Source: Pseudoalteromonas rhizosphaerae | Lineage (GTDB): Bacteria > Pseudomonadota > Gammaproteobacteria > Enterobacterales > Alteromonadaceae | Direction of reading: 5' to 3' | DNA: 64,000 nucleotides | Assembly (NCBI RefSeq): GCF_902498845.1 | Contig: NZ_CABVLM010000004.1 | Span: 310,001 to 374,000, forward strand | In this document: one piece after another, positions 1 to 8,722 of the stretch | Layout of the letters: every line of letters begins with the position of its first letter | Position numbering within the stretch: position 1 is the stretch's first letter | The notes under the pieces: model-generated | The model's input: the letters and a program-made list of their open reading frames with translations, nothing else | Told to the model about the DNA's origin: nothing | Databases searched by the model: none | Program-made: the position numbers and the translations under genes

Positions 1-421
1 CCGTCCATGTAGGCGTGCGTACATCAAAATGAAACCAACTTACTTGCCCTTCGATGGCGGTGATGTAGGGGAATTCTTGCGGGTGGGCTAATACGTAGTC
101 ACGTACTTGCTGAGCGGTGTAATTAGTAAAACTGCAATCGAATGCTTTACCTAGCTTATGTTGGCTGCGCTTAGCACCAATTGCGCAATCAAGCTGGCGA
201 AAACCACGGTATTGATTAGCGCCGCCCCAGCTCCAACTATTTACGGTGCATGGGCCAAACGTGTTGCGTAACTTTTGCAGCATACGCAATGCGCGATCAT
301 CAAATAGATTGATCAAAAACAAAGGGTCGTCTTGATAAAGCTCAAACGTGGCTTTTGGTACTAATTCTTGAAACGTAAAGCTTGGGGCAGTCGGTACTAC
401 CACTTTTCTTTTAAGCGCCAT
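1..421 (-). CDS. Phage endolysin, peptidase M15 family (C-terminus cut by window edge)
   Basis: Probable cell-wall peptidase that degrades peptidoglycan at lysis. My translation from the ATG at 421 shows the M15 zinc signature SxHxxGxAxD around residues 86-95 (Ser86, His88, Asp95) and a WFHFD motif near residue 130 that would supply the third ligand and catalytic region. No signal peptide is seen, so a holin or other export route is expected from genes further left. The frame stays open to base 2, so the 3' end is missing. The start overlaps the 3' end of the upstream small gene by 11 bp, which suggests coupling within the leftward operon. The position after mor matches the lysis module of Mu. 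Confidence 0.85.
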   Translation of the reverse strand, partial: MALKRKVVVPTAPSFTFQELVPKATFELYQDDPLFLINLFDDRALRMLQKLRNTFGPCTVNSWSWGGANQYRGFRQLDCAIGAKRSQHKLGKAFDCSFTNYTAQQVRDYVLAHPQEFPYITAIEGQVSWFHFDVRTPTWT

Positions 422-662
422 GCTGTTGAGTCCTCATTTTGGTTAAACGTTGTTTTGTTAGGACGTAACAGGCAGGTAAGCGAGTACTGCGCACTGGTTT
501 GTTATTGGCTGGGTTTAGCAGCTGTTTAACGCGGGTACGCAATGCGGGCAGGTCTTTTAACGGGCAACGGCGAGAAATTGCAATTTGCTCGGCTTTAGAA
601 CTGGCCTTAATAATTTGTTGAGCTAAAAACTCAATAAATGGCGCATGCACTGTATTTGTCAT
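411..662 (-). CDS. Small phage protein of unknown function (83 aa)
   Basis: A basic 83-residue protein with no recognised domain. It sits in the leftward operon between the KAP NTPase and the endolysin and overlaps the endolysin start by 11 bp, which supports expression as part of the same transcript. The N-terminal half is predicted helical, and the C-terminal third is rich in Arg, Gln and Thr. The composition would fit nucleic-acid binding, but no motif supports that. The start at 662 has only a weak Shine-Dalgarno sequence. Confidence 0.55.
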   Translation of the reverse strand: MTNTVHAPFIEFLAQQIIKASSKAEQIAISRRCPLKDLPALRTRVKQLLNPANNKPVRSTRLPACYVLTKQRLTKMRTQQHGA

Positions 663-786
663 GCTGGTAGTAAATCAATTTAGGGGATTGGGTAACACTG
701 TAAAGTTGTTTGCGGCTGGGGCTTTCGAGCTGGTCTATTAGGTTAAATTAAAAAGGCTTGCTAATACAAGGGGGCAAGCCAAAATT

Positions 787-2415
787 TTATTCACCGCTTT
801 TTTGAAACTTTTTTAAAGCAACTAACAAAAACCATATATCTCCTTTCTTAAGTGATGGAGGCAATGATGTTTGATATTCCTCTAAATAGATAATTAACTC
901 ATTAGTCACTTCTTTTTCTTTTTCTAGCTCCCTGGATGCACCTATAAAGTCCACTCTTCCATTTATAAAGGCTGCAAAATATCCAATATCTCGGCCTTCC
1001 CAACCAATTACTAATTGTTTTAAAGTTTCGATTTTTATTTCATGCAAAATCGGTCTTGTTTTATATCCTGCATCTGTATAAAGGCAAGAACTTTTGAATG
1101 ACTTTCCCATTTCATTTATTAAATTAGTTAATTCTTGGCTTCTTTGATCTTTATAAATAGAATCAAGGTATCTATCTAATTCTAGCTCATATTTTTCTTC
1201 AACAAATGTTCGACTTCTCATCCCTTCATAATTTTCAAACTGTTTTGAACTAGCAATATTATCAATTTTTTCAAAGGTTATTCTTTCATCTTCTTCTAAA
1301 AAGCCTTTTGAAACTAAAAATTCATAGTAATCAAAACATTCAAAAAACTTCTGTACGACAACATTTTGTTCATTCAGTATGTAATTTTTAAGTTCTTCAG
1401 CACCTTTTTCAAAGTCTTGTTCTGATAATGTGAATACTTGGCTATAAAGAAGCTTATCTAAATGTGAATCTTTCTGAGGAAGTGAACTTTCGGGAAAAAT
1501 ATTTTCGAAATTATTTTCCTTCCCCGTCATGTATGAGAAAAAATTCTGGTGTTGTCTAAAAGAAAAAGCCTTGTAGTACTTATCATCTCGTTCAGTTATC
1601 TGCTCTTGGTTATCAACATAAAAACTTTTTGCGATAAAAATCCCGTCACTTATTATTTTTGATTTCGTTAGCTCGTAGTCAATCCTAGAAAACTGTTCCA
1701 GATATAAAATAAGAGATTCAATGCGCTTTAAACTTCGTTTGAGAACCCTCAAATTGGTTAAATTGTTTTCTTTTATCAGTGTTACTATCAATTCTTCGTC
1801 TTTAGCTAACTTTTTTAACTCAGGCTTTATAGCTAAAAATAACTCTGTGGGACTCTGCCTAAAAATAATTGTTTCAGAGAATGTTTTTTCAGTAAAGGAT
1901 TGTTCAAGGTTGAGTTTTTGTTCATCAGTAACGAAAATAAATTTATTTTCGCTTTGTGTAAGTGTTAAACATTCTCCAATAATATGCTTTTTTAAAGAAG
2001 AACACTCGATACGCTCAATATCATCAATAATAAATAATTCATCAGAAATATTTTTTAGCATATAGTGTTTTGCAGCACCTGCAGAGCCTTTAATAACGTT
2101 ACTAATGATACTAGAACCACCTGTCACTTTCTCTGCTGTAGCAAGTAAATGTGTTAGATGGCTTACCCCTTTTGCATCATGCTTTTCTTCTAAATATCTT
2201 TTTGCTATTAATAAATCTTTAAAGTCATCTAGTGATGTAATACCTAGTACCGATAGATATGTGATTTTATATTGGAATTTAGTTTTGAGCTCAAAAGTTA
2301 AAAACTTTTCAGCAAAGTAAGTTTTACCAATGCCCCATTTACCAGTAAATATAATCATGGGTGGGTATGAGTCATCGTTGAATAGATCATTTATCTGAGT
2401 TGCGTAGTCTTGCAT
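787..2415 (-). CDS. KAP/YobI-type P-loop NTPase, prophage cargo
   Basis: 542-residue ATPase. A Walker A motif GKWGIGKT lies at residues 25-32 and a Walker B motif ending in IIDDIER at about 127-135, with a hydrophobic ELFIID strand before it. The rest is helical and charged with no obvious membrane segment, so it looks like the soluble P-loop fold proteins of the KAP/YobI group. KAP-type NTPases recur in phage-defence contexts, but that role is inference here. The gene is clearly more AT-rich than the mor and endolysin genes on either side and sits between them in the same direction, as expected for an inserted cargo gene. A good Shine-Dalgarno (AAGGA, 7 nt before the ATG) supports the start at 2415. 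Confidence 0.75.
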   Translation of the reverse strand: MQDYATQINDLFNDDSYPPMIIFTGKWGIGKTYFAEKFLTFELKTKFQYKITYLSVLGITSLDDFKDLLIAKRYLEEKHDAKGVSHLTHLLATAEKVTGGSSIISNVIKGSAGAAKHYMLKNISDELFIIDDIERIECSSLKKHIIGECLTLTQSENKFIFVTDEQKLNLEQSFTEKTFSETIIFRQSPTELFLAIKPELKKLAKDEELIVTLIKENNLTNLRVLKRSLKRIESLILYLEQFSRIDYELTKSKIISDGIFIAKSFYVDNQEQITERDDKYYKAFSFRQHQNFFSYMTGKENNFENIFPESSLPQKDSHLDKLLYSQVFTLSEQDFEKGAEELKNYILNEQNVVVQKFFECFDYYEFLVSKGFLEEDERITFEKIDNIASSKQFENYEGMRSRTFVEEKYELELDRYLDSIYKDQRSQELTNLINEMGKSFKSSCLYTDAGYKTRPILHEIKIETLKQLVIGWEGRDIGYFAAFINGRVDFIGASRELEKEKEVTNELIIYLEEYQTSLPPSLKKGDIWFLLVALKKFQKSGE

Positions 2416-2433
2416 ATGAAGTTCCTTTTTAAT

Positions 2434-2646
2434 TTAATACAAACTATGCCAACTCCTATAACTTATCAAGACTTTATATGCCTCCCTATATTCTTCCATT
2501 AAACCCGTTACATCTAGGCCCATAACTTTACGCTGGTTGATGTAACGGGCTAACAGGTTTAAACCGTATTCGTACTGCCACCGCTTTGGCTTTTTGCCGC
2601 CGCTAAGTTGCATTGCAGTGAGCAGTACAAAGTTATTGTTTTGCAT
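2434..2646 (-). CDS. Small phage protein of unknown function (70 aa)
   Basis: Basic helical protein with no recognised family. A longer reading frame reaches 2688, but the ATG at 2646 (protein beginning MQNNNF) gives only a 14-bp overlap with the upstream zinc-ribbon gene and is preferred. It belongs to the leftward early/middle operon between mor and the KAP gene. The conserved-looking core is Trp/Tyr rich (RWQYEYG), and the C-terminus is aromatic. Confidence 0.5.
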   Translation of the reverse strand: MQNNNFVLLTAMQLSGGKKPKRWQYEYGLNLLARYINQRKVMGLDVTGLMEEYREAYKVLISYRSWHSLY

Positions 2647-2884
2647 GTTTGTGCTTGGGGTAGGTTTGGATTCTAACCTCTTTACCATCAGTTACACGGA
2701 TAAACTCAAACCAACAATGAATGCAAATAGTGTGATCGTTATAAACCTCGCCCTCTGGTGGGCGCATGGTTTTTAAGGTGTTATCGCACTCAGGGCATTT
2801 GTAATGAATTACTGGTTTGCTGCGTAACGTCGCAGCGTTAAAAAAGGCTAAGCATTCTGCTTTAATGTCTTTTAAAAGCTCCAT
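2633..2884 (-). CDS. Small zinc-ribbon phage protein (83 aa)
   Basis: Contains two CxxC knuckles: CPEC near residue 30 and CIHC near residue 54, separated by about 20 residues. This is a typical single zinc ribbon. The N-terminus is helical and the C-terminus basic and His-rich. Small Cys4 proteins are common in Mu-like early operons, usually of unknown function. The gene starts 8 bp downstream of the mor stop codon and overlaps the next gene, consistent with one polycistronic message. Confidence 0.6.
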   Translation of the reverse strand: MELLKDIKAECLAFFNAATLRSKPVIHYKCPECDNTLKTMRPPEGEVYNDHTICIHCWFEFIRVTDGKEVRIQTYPKHKHAKQ

Positions 2885-2892
2885 AAAGCCCC

Positions 2893-3300
2893 CTACAAAC
2901 TTAAATTTAATTGTGTTTCGTGCGCCCGTTCGTCTTGGTATGCACTGTAAATACTGCTTACTTGCTGGCGGCTGATCTTAAAACGCTTAACCAGCTGCTG
3001 AATGTTGCTACTTTTAGTGTCCAGGGCTTGGCAAATTTGTTGATTGCGAATTTGCATCAGCACTTTGTGCAGCATGGGTATTTGGTAGCTTGAACCTACG
3101 TTGGCATCTATTAGCTCTTGCACTAGGGCTTTACCAAATACCTTGACTACTTCGTGATCCTCGGTTGGCTTTTCTGGGATATAAAACATTTGCCCTTGCT
3201 GCTCGGTGAGTACCGCAATGGTTTGTTCAACCCCTAAGTGTTTAACTATGCGGCGCAGGCCATGGGGTAATGCCCGTAAATCTATGGTTGATTCGCTCAT
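2893..3300 (-). CDS. mor: Mor-family middle transcription activator
   Basis: 135 residues, the usual size for Mu Mor/C. The N-terminal part (DLRALPHGLRRIVKHLG) and the C-terminal helix-turn-helix (about residues 95-120, IQQLVKRFKISRQQVSSIYS) match the Mor transcription activator family. That family dimerises and activates sigma70 promoters lacking a good -35. In Mu, Mor drives C and C drives late genes. No separate C gene is seen in this window, so this protein may act directly on late promoters, or C may lie further left. It overlaps the upstream small gene by 4 bp. Confidence 0.85.
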   Translation of the reverse strand: MSESTIDLRALPHGLRRIVKHLGVEQTIAVLTEQQGQMFYIPEKPTEDHEVVKVFGKALVQELIDANVGSSYQIPMLHKVLMQIRNQQICQALDTKSSNIQQLVKRFKISRQQVSSIYSAYQDERAHETQLNLSL

Positions 3301-3494
3301 GATTGCTCCTCAAATAAATAATCTAAGCCGTTTTCGCGGTCTAGTCGGCGTTGCTCTTGGTATGCCTCTACGTCACGGCGAATGCGGCACTTTTCGCGGT
3401 CTGTTGCTTTAACTGGGCGATAGCGTTCTTCCTCGGTGTAAGGCGGCTTACGCGGGTTAATGGTAAAGTTTTGGTACTCTTCGTAATTAGCCAT
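3297..3494 (-). CDS. Small charged phage protein (65 aa)
   Basis: Highly charged, Tyr/Arg/Glu-rich protein with no recognised domain and no membrane segment. It lies between gemA and mor, with a 4-bp ATGA overlap onto mor and its start directly next to the gemA stop, so the three genes are tightly coupled. Function unknown. Confidence 0.5.
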   Translation of the reverse strand: MANYEEYQNFTINPRKPPYTEEERYRPVKATDREKCRIRRDVEAYQEQRRLDRENGLDYLFEEQS

Positions 3495-3893
3495 TTACGC
3501 CCCCTGCTTTGCTTTATGGCGTATAAGCCATTGCTTAAGTACTTCGATAATATGCGGCCATTGCTGGGCGCTTTGGCTGAGTTTTTTACCCTGCAGGTGC
3601 TTTTCACAAAATGAGTCACACGCCCCTTTTGAGTCAATGTTTACCGCGCCTGCGCGGTGTAGCTGGCCCCACAGGCTGTAAATCATTTTTAGCTGCGCGG
3701 GTAACTGCTTTTTGCCGGCATTTGGGTTCATTGCACGGTAACGCGCAAGCAGCTGCTGTTGCTCAAGCTTGGTTAACTGTGCGCAGGTGTTGGTGCGCTG
3801 GTTGCAAATGTAGGCAACATTAAGTTGGTGGATATCTTGCTCGATACCCGCCGCCTTTTGCGCAATTTTGATTTGTTGGATCAAGTTGCTCAT
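3495..3893 (-). CDS. gemA: GemA / Mu gp16-family regulatory protein (DUF1018)
   Basis: 132 residues matching the Mu gp16/GemA family. It is a helical protein with the characteristic KMIYSLWGQLHRAGAV segment in the middle (about residues 68-85) and a conserved WPHIIEVLKQWL segment near the C-terminus. In Mu, GemA affects host gene expression and DNA supercoiling. The biochemical role is not well defined. It overlaps the upstream gene by 4 bp. Confidence 0.8.
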   Translation of the reverse strand: MSNLIQQIKIAQKAAGIEQDIHQLNVAYICNQRTNTCAQLTKLEQQQLLARYRAMNPNAGKKQLPAQLKMIYSLWGQLHRAGAVNIDSKGACDSFCEKHLQGKKLSQSAQQWPHIIEVLKQWLIRHKAKQGA

Positions 3894-4249
3894 GCGCTTT
3901 GCTCCATCGGGATAAACTCAAACGCAATGGCTGGTTGTAAATTGATGACCTTAATGCCCCAGTCGCTAACGCCTTGGGTATAAATACGCGCTAGGTTTGG
4001 GTGTAAGTTGTTAAAGCGAATAGCCAATTGCTCTGGCGATTTAACGCCTAAAACGTGCTGAATAGTGAATAGCTTTTCGGCTATCAGCATTGAAAACGCG
4101 GCTTTGATATTGCCGTTGCAGCTGTCGATAAACTCGCCTGAGCCTTGTTTATCAGCAAGTACAGCCAGCATGTGTTGCGTGCTAATCGTGTCGTTTACTG
4201 CTAAACGTGCGGTAAAACGTGGAGTGTTTAAATTAATTGAAAATGCCAT
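3890..4249 (-). CDS. Phage early-operon protein of unknown function (119 aa)
   Basis: No family recognised. The protein is soluble and begins MAFSINLNTPRF, which resembles the start of the gene at 19065 (MAFNFDLNNI). At the DNA level both starts sit beside arrays of TTTAAA boxes. The gene lies between muB and gemA. Its leader (4250-4291) consists of phased TTTAAA boxes, so its translation or transcription may be tied to that element. The ATG at 4249 follows AAGGATTTAATC, which provides a Shine-Dalgarno sequence. Confidence 0.55.
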   Translation of the reverse strand: MAFSINLNTPRFTARLAVNDTISTQHMLAVLADKQGSGEFIDSCNGNIKAAFSMLIAEKLFTIQHVLGVKSPEQLAIRFNNLHPNLARIYTQGVSDWGIKVINLQPAIAFEFIPMEQSA

Positions 4250-4262
4250 GATTAAATCCTTA

Positions 4263-4290
4263 TTTAAAATATGTTTAAACAGCGTTTAAA
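4263..4290. repeat. Array of three TTTAAA boxes at 11-bp spacing (array 1)
   Basis: TTTAAA occurs at 4263, 4274 and 4285, exactly 11 bp apart. The second and third boxes are extended to the palindrome GTTTAAAC. The array straddles the muB stop codon and the leader of the next gene. The GTTTAAAC-N3-GTTTAAAC pair can form a hairpin, so weak terminator or attenuator activity is possible. The same architecture recurs at 13565, 19049, 26506 and 37395. Confidence 0.75.
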
Positions 4291-5521
4291 CCGCTGGTTT
4301 ATTAAGTACTGATGAAAAAATGCCATTGACTAACAGCTTGTCTACGGCGGTGTCTGGATTTTTGTTGGTGTGGTTAAGCAAGTGCGGGAGCAGGTTTTCA
4401 ACCAGCTCACGGGCATTACCTTCAACGCGTTTGTGCAGCCATTGCCACCACTTTGCATCGTTTTGGGCGAGCTTTACCGTGCCCTCGGTTAGCTCTAAAA
4501 ACAGGGTGCGTATGTCTTCAACCGTTATTTGGCCAATGGGTTTAGGCCAAAAGCACACGCGGCTTGCTATCAGTTCGTAGCGCTCTTGGGTTTGCAGTTT
4601 GTCTACGAGTTGAATGTTGCCAACCAGCGTTACGCCTACAATGGCTTGGTCGCTTATGGTGCGCAGCGGGTCGAGCGAGTTAGGTTTGCACTTGTCGGCT
4701 TCGTCTAAAATAATTAGGCGGTCTGTGTCGCGTAGTGCGCTAATAATCTTTTGCATGTTTTTATAGGCACTTGGGCAACGCGATAAGCCCAGGGCTGTAG
4801 TGAGTTGCTCAAGCACTTGGGTGCTGCTGGTTTGCTCGCTGCCGGCAATTAAAATAGCCTCTTTGTTGTGGCGGCAATATTCCGCAATGCCTTTGGTTTT
4901 ACCCAACCCCGCTTGGCCTGCAAACACACTAAAGCGTTTACGTGCTCGCGCTTGGTCACATGCCATAGCAATGAGCTTTGAGGTGCTAGTAGGAATAAAG
5001 CGCACATCACCGTACACAATTTCAATTTTTTTGCGCTCATTAGATGGCTTGCCTTGGTCAACCTCTGCAGGGCAAATAAGCGCCCAAATGTCGTGCAAGT
5101 GCGCCGTTGGCTTTGCGTTGTATTTACCGTTAATTAATTGGCTAATAGACGCAGGGCTTTTACCCATACTCACAGCAATACTGGCGCTGGTAATGTTTTG
5201 CTCGCGTATTTCGGGCGATTGCAAACGCAAGCAAATACGGGCTGCTAGTTCGCGATCAGCTTTGTTATATGACTTATTAAAGCCGTTGCGTTTTTCAATC
5301 TCAGTAATAGCGGCGTTACCAAACAGCTTTTGCCACATCGCCACAATGATTTTTTCAGGGTTGATGGTGCATTTGTTTGCCAGTACTTCTTTAACTGACT
5401 GCAATGCAAAGCCGCAGTTAAGCTCCTCGGCGGTCATGCCTGTGGTGCTTAACTCTTGGTTTATTAGCTCAACACGTAGCGTTTGCTCTGGCGTGTATGG
5501 GTGTGGTTGGCTATAGCTCAT
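4286..5521 (-). CDS. MuB-like AAA+ ATPase, DNA transposition protein B
   Basis: 411 residues, longer than Mu B (312). The Walker A motif GQAGLGKT is at residues 202-209 and the Walker B LIILDEAD at 269-276. An N-terminal helix-turn-helix-like segment around 115-135 (SPASISQLINGKYN) resembles that of MuB, with extra N-terminal sequence. MuB binds DNA non-specifically, captures target DNA and stimulates the transposase. The start overlaps the transposase gene by 11 bp, the usual A-B order. The C-terminal part is likely the domain that contacts DNA and MuA. Confidence 0.9.
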   Translation of the reverse strand: MSYSQPHPYTPEQTLRVELINQELSTTGMTAEELNCGFALQSVKEVLANKCTINPEKIIVAMWQKLFGNAAITEIEKRNGFNKSYNKADRELAARICLRLQSPEIREQNITSASIAVSMGKSPASISQLINGKYNAKPTAHLHDIWALICPAEVDQGKPSNERKKIEIVYGDVRFIPTSTSKLIAMACDQARARKRFSVFAGQAGLGKTKGIAEYCRHNKEAILIAGSEQTSSTQVLEQLTTALGLSRCPSAYKNMQKIISALRDTDRLIILDEADKCKPNSLDPLRTISDQAIVGVTLVGNIQLVDKLQTQERYELIASRVCFWPKPIGQITVEDIRTLFLELTEGTVKLAQNDAKWWQWLHKRVEGNARELVENLLPHLLNHTNKNPDTAVDKLLVNGIFSSVLNKPAV

Positions 5522-7175
5522 AAGTATGTTCCTTGCGTAAATTGGGTTGATCTAGTAATTCGTTTAGGTCGATTTCGTGCTGTGGCTGCGTAGGCGTTAC
5601 ATCAAAATCAAAAATATTTACCGGTGCTTGTTGTGCTGCAATAGCCTTAATTGGCGCACCAAACTTAGCCACAGAATCAACATCGATAATGCGATATTGC
5701 GTTTCTTGGGCTTCGATTTCGCGGCGTTTGGTTTCAATGCGTTTTAAGCGGCCAGTGCGGCGTTTACTTTCAGCTTGCTCAATACGCGATGTAGGCACGG
5801 CATGCGATTTAGTTTTTAAGTTAGCGAACATTAAAAACTCACCGTTTAGCTTATAAAGCTTGGTGTAGCTGTCGTCGTGTAGGTCGTAGGCGGCAACAAG
5901 CTCTTGGCCGTTAAACTGGTGTAAAAAGTCGGCACTGTAGTCACGTTGGTGCAAGCGAAAACGGCCACGGCGAATGTTGACGGTTTCGCGCGGTAGCATC
6001 ACAAAATCGCCCTCTACCGGTGGTACGCGCTCTATGTTTTCGTCCCATACTTGCTGGCGGGTTTTACCCTTAATTTCAGGGTGCTCGCTGTTGTGGTAGT
6101 CGTTTAAAAACGCTTTAAATTCGGCTATCCATTCGTCTACCGTGGGCAGTTTACGTTTGCCTTGCTTGGCCTCTTTAAGTACCAGTTGCTTATGGCGATC
6201 GTCGTGGTCGCGGCCACAATACGTGCTAAAGCGTTTACCAACGCGGTCTTCCATATGTAAAAAGAACCGCTCTATCCACTTAACACGGGCATTGCCTGGT
6301 ATGGCAAAAATAACGTCTATTTCAAACTGTGCATAAAAGCCGGTTGTGTCGTCGTTCATGAGTTTGTTTTTGTAGCCTGAGCCGTTATCAAGGTAAAACA
6401 TGGCAGGCACATTGTTATGCACTTTAATAGCGCGGCTTATTGCTGCTAGCGTATCAAGTGTACTTTCGGCGTAGCCGAGTTCCCAGCCCACAATGGTGCG
6501 GCTTGCTACGTCTTGAAACGCGGTAAGCTCAGCGCGGTATGGCTTACCCGTTTTAGGGTGAGCAAGATATACATCGAGCGTGTGGCCATCGCCGTTATAC
6601 ATAACGCCAGGCTTTAAGTTATCGGTTGAGCGCAACAAATGATCTTTATGTTTTTCGCGGTACAGTTTTGCACCCATGCGATACGGGCTTTGTGGGCCTA
6701 ACTCATGTGGGAGTGCATTTATAAAGCGGCGCACTTGGTGATGCTCTGCCTTGTAGCCCTCTTTGTTTAACTGATCTGCCACTTGTGCAAAGCTTGGGCT
6801 GTTTGGGCTGTGGTAAAGCTCAAGGCAGCGGGCAAGCCAGCTGTATTGGGTTTGTGCTTTGCCTTTGTGGTTTGGTAATAGGCCGTTAATGCCGTTGTCT
6901 TTATACGCATTGCACCAGTTATAAATAGTGGCGCGCCCGGGTAACTTACCTAGTGCATCAATCGCGCTTGCTAATGTGCTAAGCGCCGTGTTGGCACGGT
7001 AGGCTTTAACCAATGCCTCAAATGCTTTAGGTATGCCGCACTCTTGGGTAAGTAAATGGCGAACTAGCACCGCCCTATTTTGGGCTTTTTTACGGGCTGT
7101 TTCGCTGGCATTTTGCCAACTCAGCTCGTTACCTGTGCTGGGTAACTTATTGTATTTTTGTACTGCAGGATGCAT
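5511..7175 (-). CDS. MuA-like DDE transposase
   Basis: 554 residues. The RNase H-fold catalytic triad is visible: Asp196 in NGDGH, Asp263 in YLDNGSGY and Glu302 in KWIERFF, matching Mu A Asp269, Asp336 and Glu392. The N-terminal part (about 20-110) holds helix-turn-helix-type DNA-binding segments, including the KLPGRATIYNWCNAY stretch. After the core is a Mu-transposase C-terminal beta-barrel region (about 390-470). The C-terminal tail ends in an acidic stretch that may contact the B protein. It catalyses replicative transposition of the phage. It is smaller than Mu A (663 aa) and closer in size to B3/BcepMu-type enzymes. It overlaps muB by 11 bp. Confidence 0.93.
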   Translation of the reverse strand: MHPAVQKYNKLPSTGNELSWQNASETARKKAQNRAVLVRHLLTQECGIPKAFEALVKAYRANTALSTLASAIDALGKLPGRATIYNWCNAYKDNGINGLLPNHKGKAQTQYSWLARCLELYHSPNSPSFAQVADQLNKEGYKAEHHQVRRFINALPHELGPQSPYRMGAKLYREKHKDHLLRSTDNLKPGVMYNGDGHTLDVYLAHPKTGKPYRAELTAFQDVASRTIVGWELGYAESTLDTLAAISRAIKVHNNVPAMFYLDNGSGYKNKLMNDDTTGFYAQFEIDVIFAIPGNARVKWIERFFLHMEDRVGKRFSTYCGRDHDDRHKQLVLKEAKQGKRKLPTVDEWIAEFKAFLNDYHNSEHPEIKGKTRQQVWDENIERVPPVEGDFVMLPRETVNIRRGRFRLHQRDYSADFLHQFNGQELVAAYDLHDDSYTKLYKLNGEFLMFANLKTKSHAVPTSRIEQAESKRRTGRLKRIETKRREIEAQETQYRIIDVDSVAKFGAPIKAIAAQQAPVNIFDFDVTPTQPQHEIDLNELLDQPNLRKEHTYEL

Positions 7176-7184
7176 TGCTCTCTC

Positions 7185-8102
7185 CTACTTTTTATTAGAA
7201 TTAGTGCTAAAACGGTCGTTAAACATGGCAAGCATGTATTCACGGTTTGCTTGGGCGTCTTGCCATTCGTCTTCGGCAAATTGCGGTATGCACTCAGCGC
7301 CGGCTAAATGCTCAGGGCCAAACTCCCCGCTTAAACGGTTTAACATGTGGGTTATGCGCTGCTGTATGCCTAGCCATAAATGCCAAGTGGTTTGCGCTGC
7401 ACCAATACGGTGGTTTAGGTCAAGGTCGCGTGTGTTGCATAGCTGCTCTGCCATGGCTATAAACTCTTCGAGCGACTCGTTAACAACGGCACTGTGCGCA
7501 AACGCATCACGGCGAATCTGTGCAACCAACATCGGCAGCTCGTACATTTGCTTAGGGGCTTTGGTTAAGCGCTCGGTCTCTAGGGCGTTTATAAGCGTGG
7601 CTGTTTGCTCTTCAAGCTCGGTATGCTTGTCTTTTAGCTTGCGAATTTCCTTGCGGAACTCACGCACTGATAAATCATTAAGCGTGTCTAGGTCGTCGTC
7701 ATCTAACGATTCAACGGTTTCAACCGGTAAACGTGCCATTTCAATCAGCTTGCTTTTGTTCATGTTCAAAAGCGCAGACGTCTGCGTTTTTGAATCAGGC
7801 AATGCTAAAAACATTTTTGCTACTGCTATCGAATTTTGTGTATTACGAACAGGAATACCGAACTCTTTTAGTTTTTGCTCGAATTCGCCGTGGCCTAAGT
7901 GCATTTTGATCGACATATACAACAGCCCGCGCTTTGCGGTATCAACCAGCGCTTGTTCTTCCATACGCACAACCAGTTGCCATGCTTCGTCAACTGAATC
8001 TGGCATTACGAGCTGTATGTGCCCTGCCATCTTCTCGATTTTGGCGCTTAACTGCTGTTGCTCTTCGGCAGAGAATGTTTGATCCGTTAACTCAGTGCTC
8101 AT
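7185..8102 (-). CDS. DUF3102-like phage protein upstream of the transposase
   Basis: 305-residue soluble protein. Residues 1-125 resemble DUF3102-type regions, with a GLLYMSIKMHLGHGEFEQKL segment typical of that group. A charged coiled-coil stretch follows at about 135-180. The family is often encoded beside phage or plasmid DNA-transaction genes, but its role is unknown. It ends 9 bp before the transposase start, so the two are likely cotranscribed. Family assignment is by pattern memory and should be read as probable. Confidence 0.6.
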   Translation of the reverse strand: MSTELTDQTFSAEEQQQLSAKIEKMAGHIQLVMPDSVDEAWQLVVRMEEQALVDTAKRGLLYMSIKMHLGHGEFEQKLKEFGIPVRNTQNSIAVAKMFLALPDSKTQTSALLNMNKSKLIEMARLPVETVESLDDDDLDTLNDLSVREFRKEIRKLKDKHTELEEQTATLINALETERLTKAPKQMYELPMLVAQIRRDAFAHSAVVNESLEEFIAMAEQLCNTRDLDLNHRIGAAQTTWHLWLGIQQRITHMLNRLSGEFGPEHLAGAECIPQFAEDEWQDAQANREYMLAMFNDRFSTNSNKK

Positions 8103-8220
8103 AATGGCCTCCGGCTGCGTTTATGCGGCTGGCTTTACAAAATGCAGACGGTTTTTGGTCTTTGATTGTCATTGTTTTTAGCCTTATATGGGTTTTATAT
8201 CGGGTGGTGAAATGGTGCTT

Positions 8221-8670
8221 TCAGTCTTGATTGTCGTTAGTTAATAACGACTCTGTTATGTAGCGCTGCATGGCTGTTCGCTCTTCAATCTCCATTTGCA
8301 GTTCTGCGTGCTGTTGCAGTAGCTGTGAGCGCTGATCGACCGCTTTAAACAAAATGGGTTTAAGCAATATATTGGCTGGCTCTGTTGAACGCACTGCGTA
8401 ACACAAGGCAGGCAAATAATGCATTGGCATATAGTTAGTTTGACTTGGGGCAAGCCATTTATTGAGTTTGGCTTGGTCTACATCGTTGTTTTGAGCGCGT
8501 AGTGCATCGTTCATGCGGTCAGCTATTACTGGGCGACTAAAGCCTGAACGCTTCATGGCTGAACATACGCTGTGAATAAACAAGTGGTATATATCGCAAT
8601 CAGGCGCTACATCGGCATCTAGAATGCTTTTAGTGAGTTGTTTTTGCTGTGCCATTGTTAAATTTTCCAT
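8221..8670 (-). CDS. Phage early regulatory-type protein (149 aa)
   Basis: A longer frame opens at a TTG at 8688, but the ATG at 8670 is preferred because it is preceded at proper distance by AAGAGA, which lies inside the longer frame. The protein is helical, with a possible helix-turn-helix in FSRPVIADRMNDALR (about residues 45-60) and a C-terminal coiled coil (about 105-140). It sits between ner and the DUF3102-like gene in the leftward operon. It may regulate early transcription or DNA replication, but no family is recognised with certainty. Confidence 0.55.
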   Translation of the reverse strand: MENLTMAQQKQLTKSILDADVAPDCDIYHLFIHSVCSAMKRSGFSRPVIADRMNDALRAQNNDVDQAKLNKWLAPSQTNYMPMHYLPALCYAVRSTEPANILLKPILFKAVDQRSQLLQQHAELQMEIEERTAMQRYITESLLTNDNQD

Positions 8671-8722
8671 GGTAAAAATCTCTTGCAAAATTACATTGAT
8701 TTAATACGCGTGATTGCCGATG

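Noticed and set aside
6103..6119. Another TTTAAA pair 11 bp apart inside the transposase gene
   Set aside because: Only two boxes in strongly constrained coding sequence (Phe-Lys / Leu-Asn codons), so not counted as an array.
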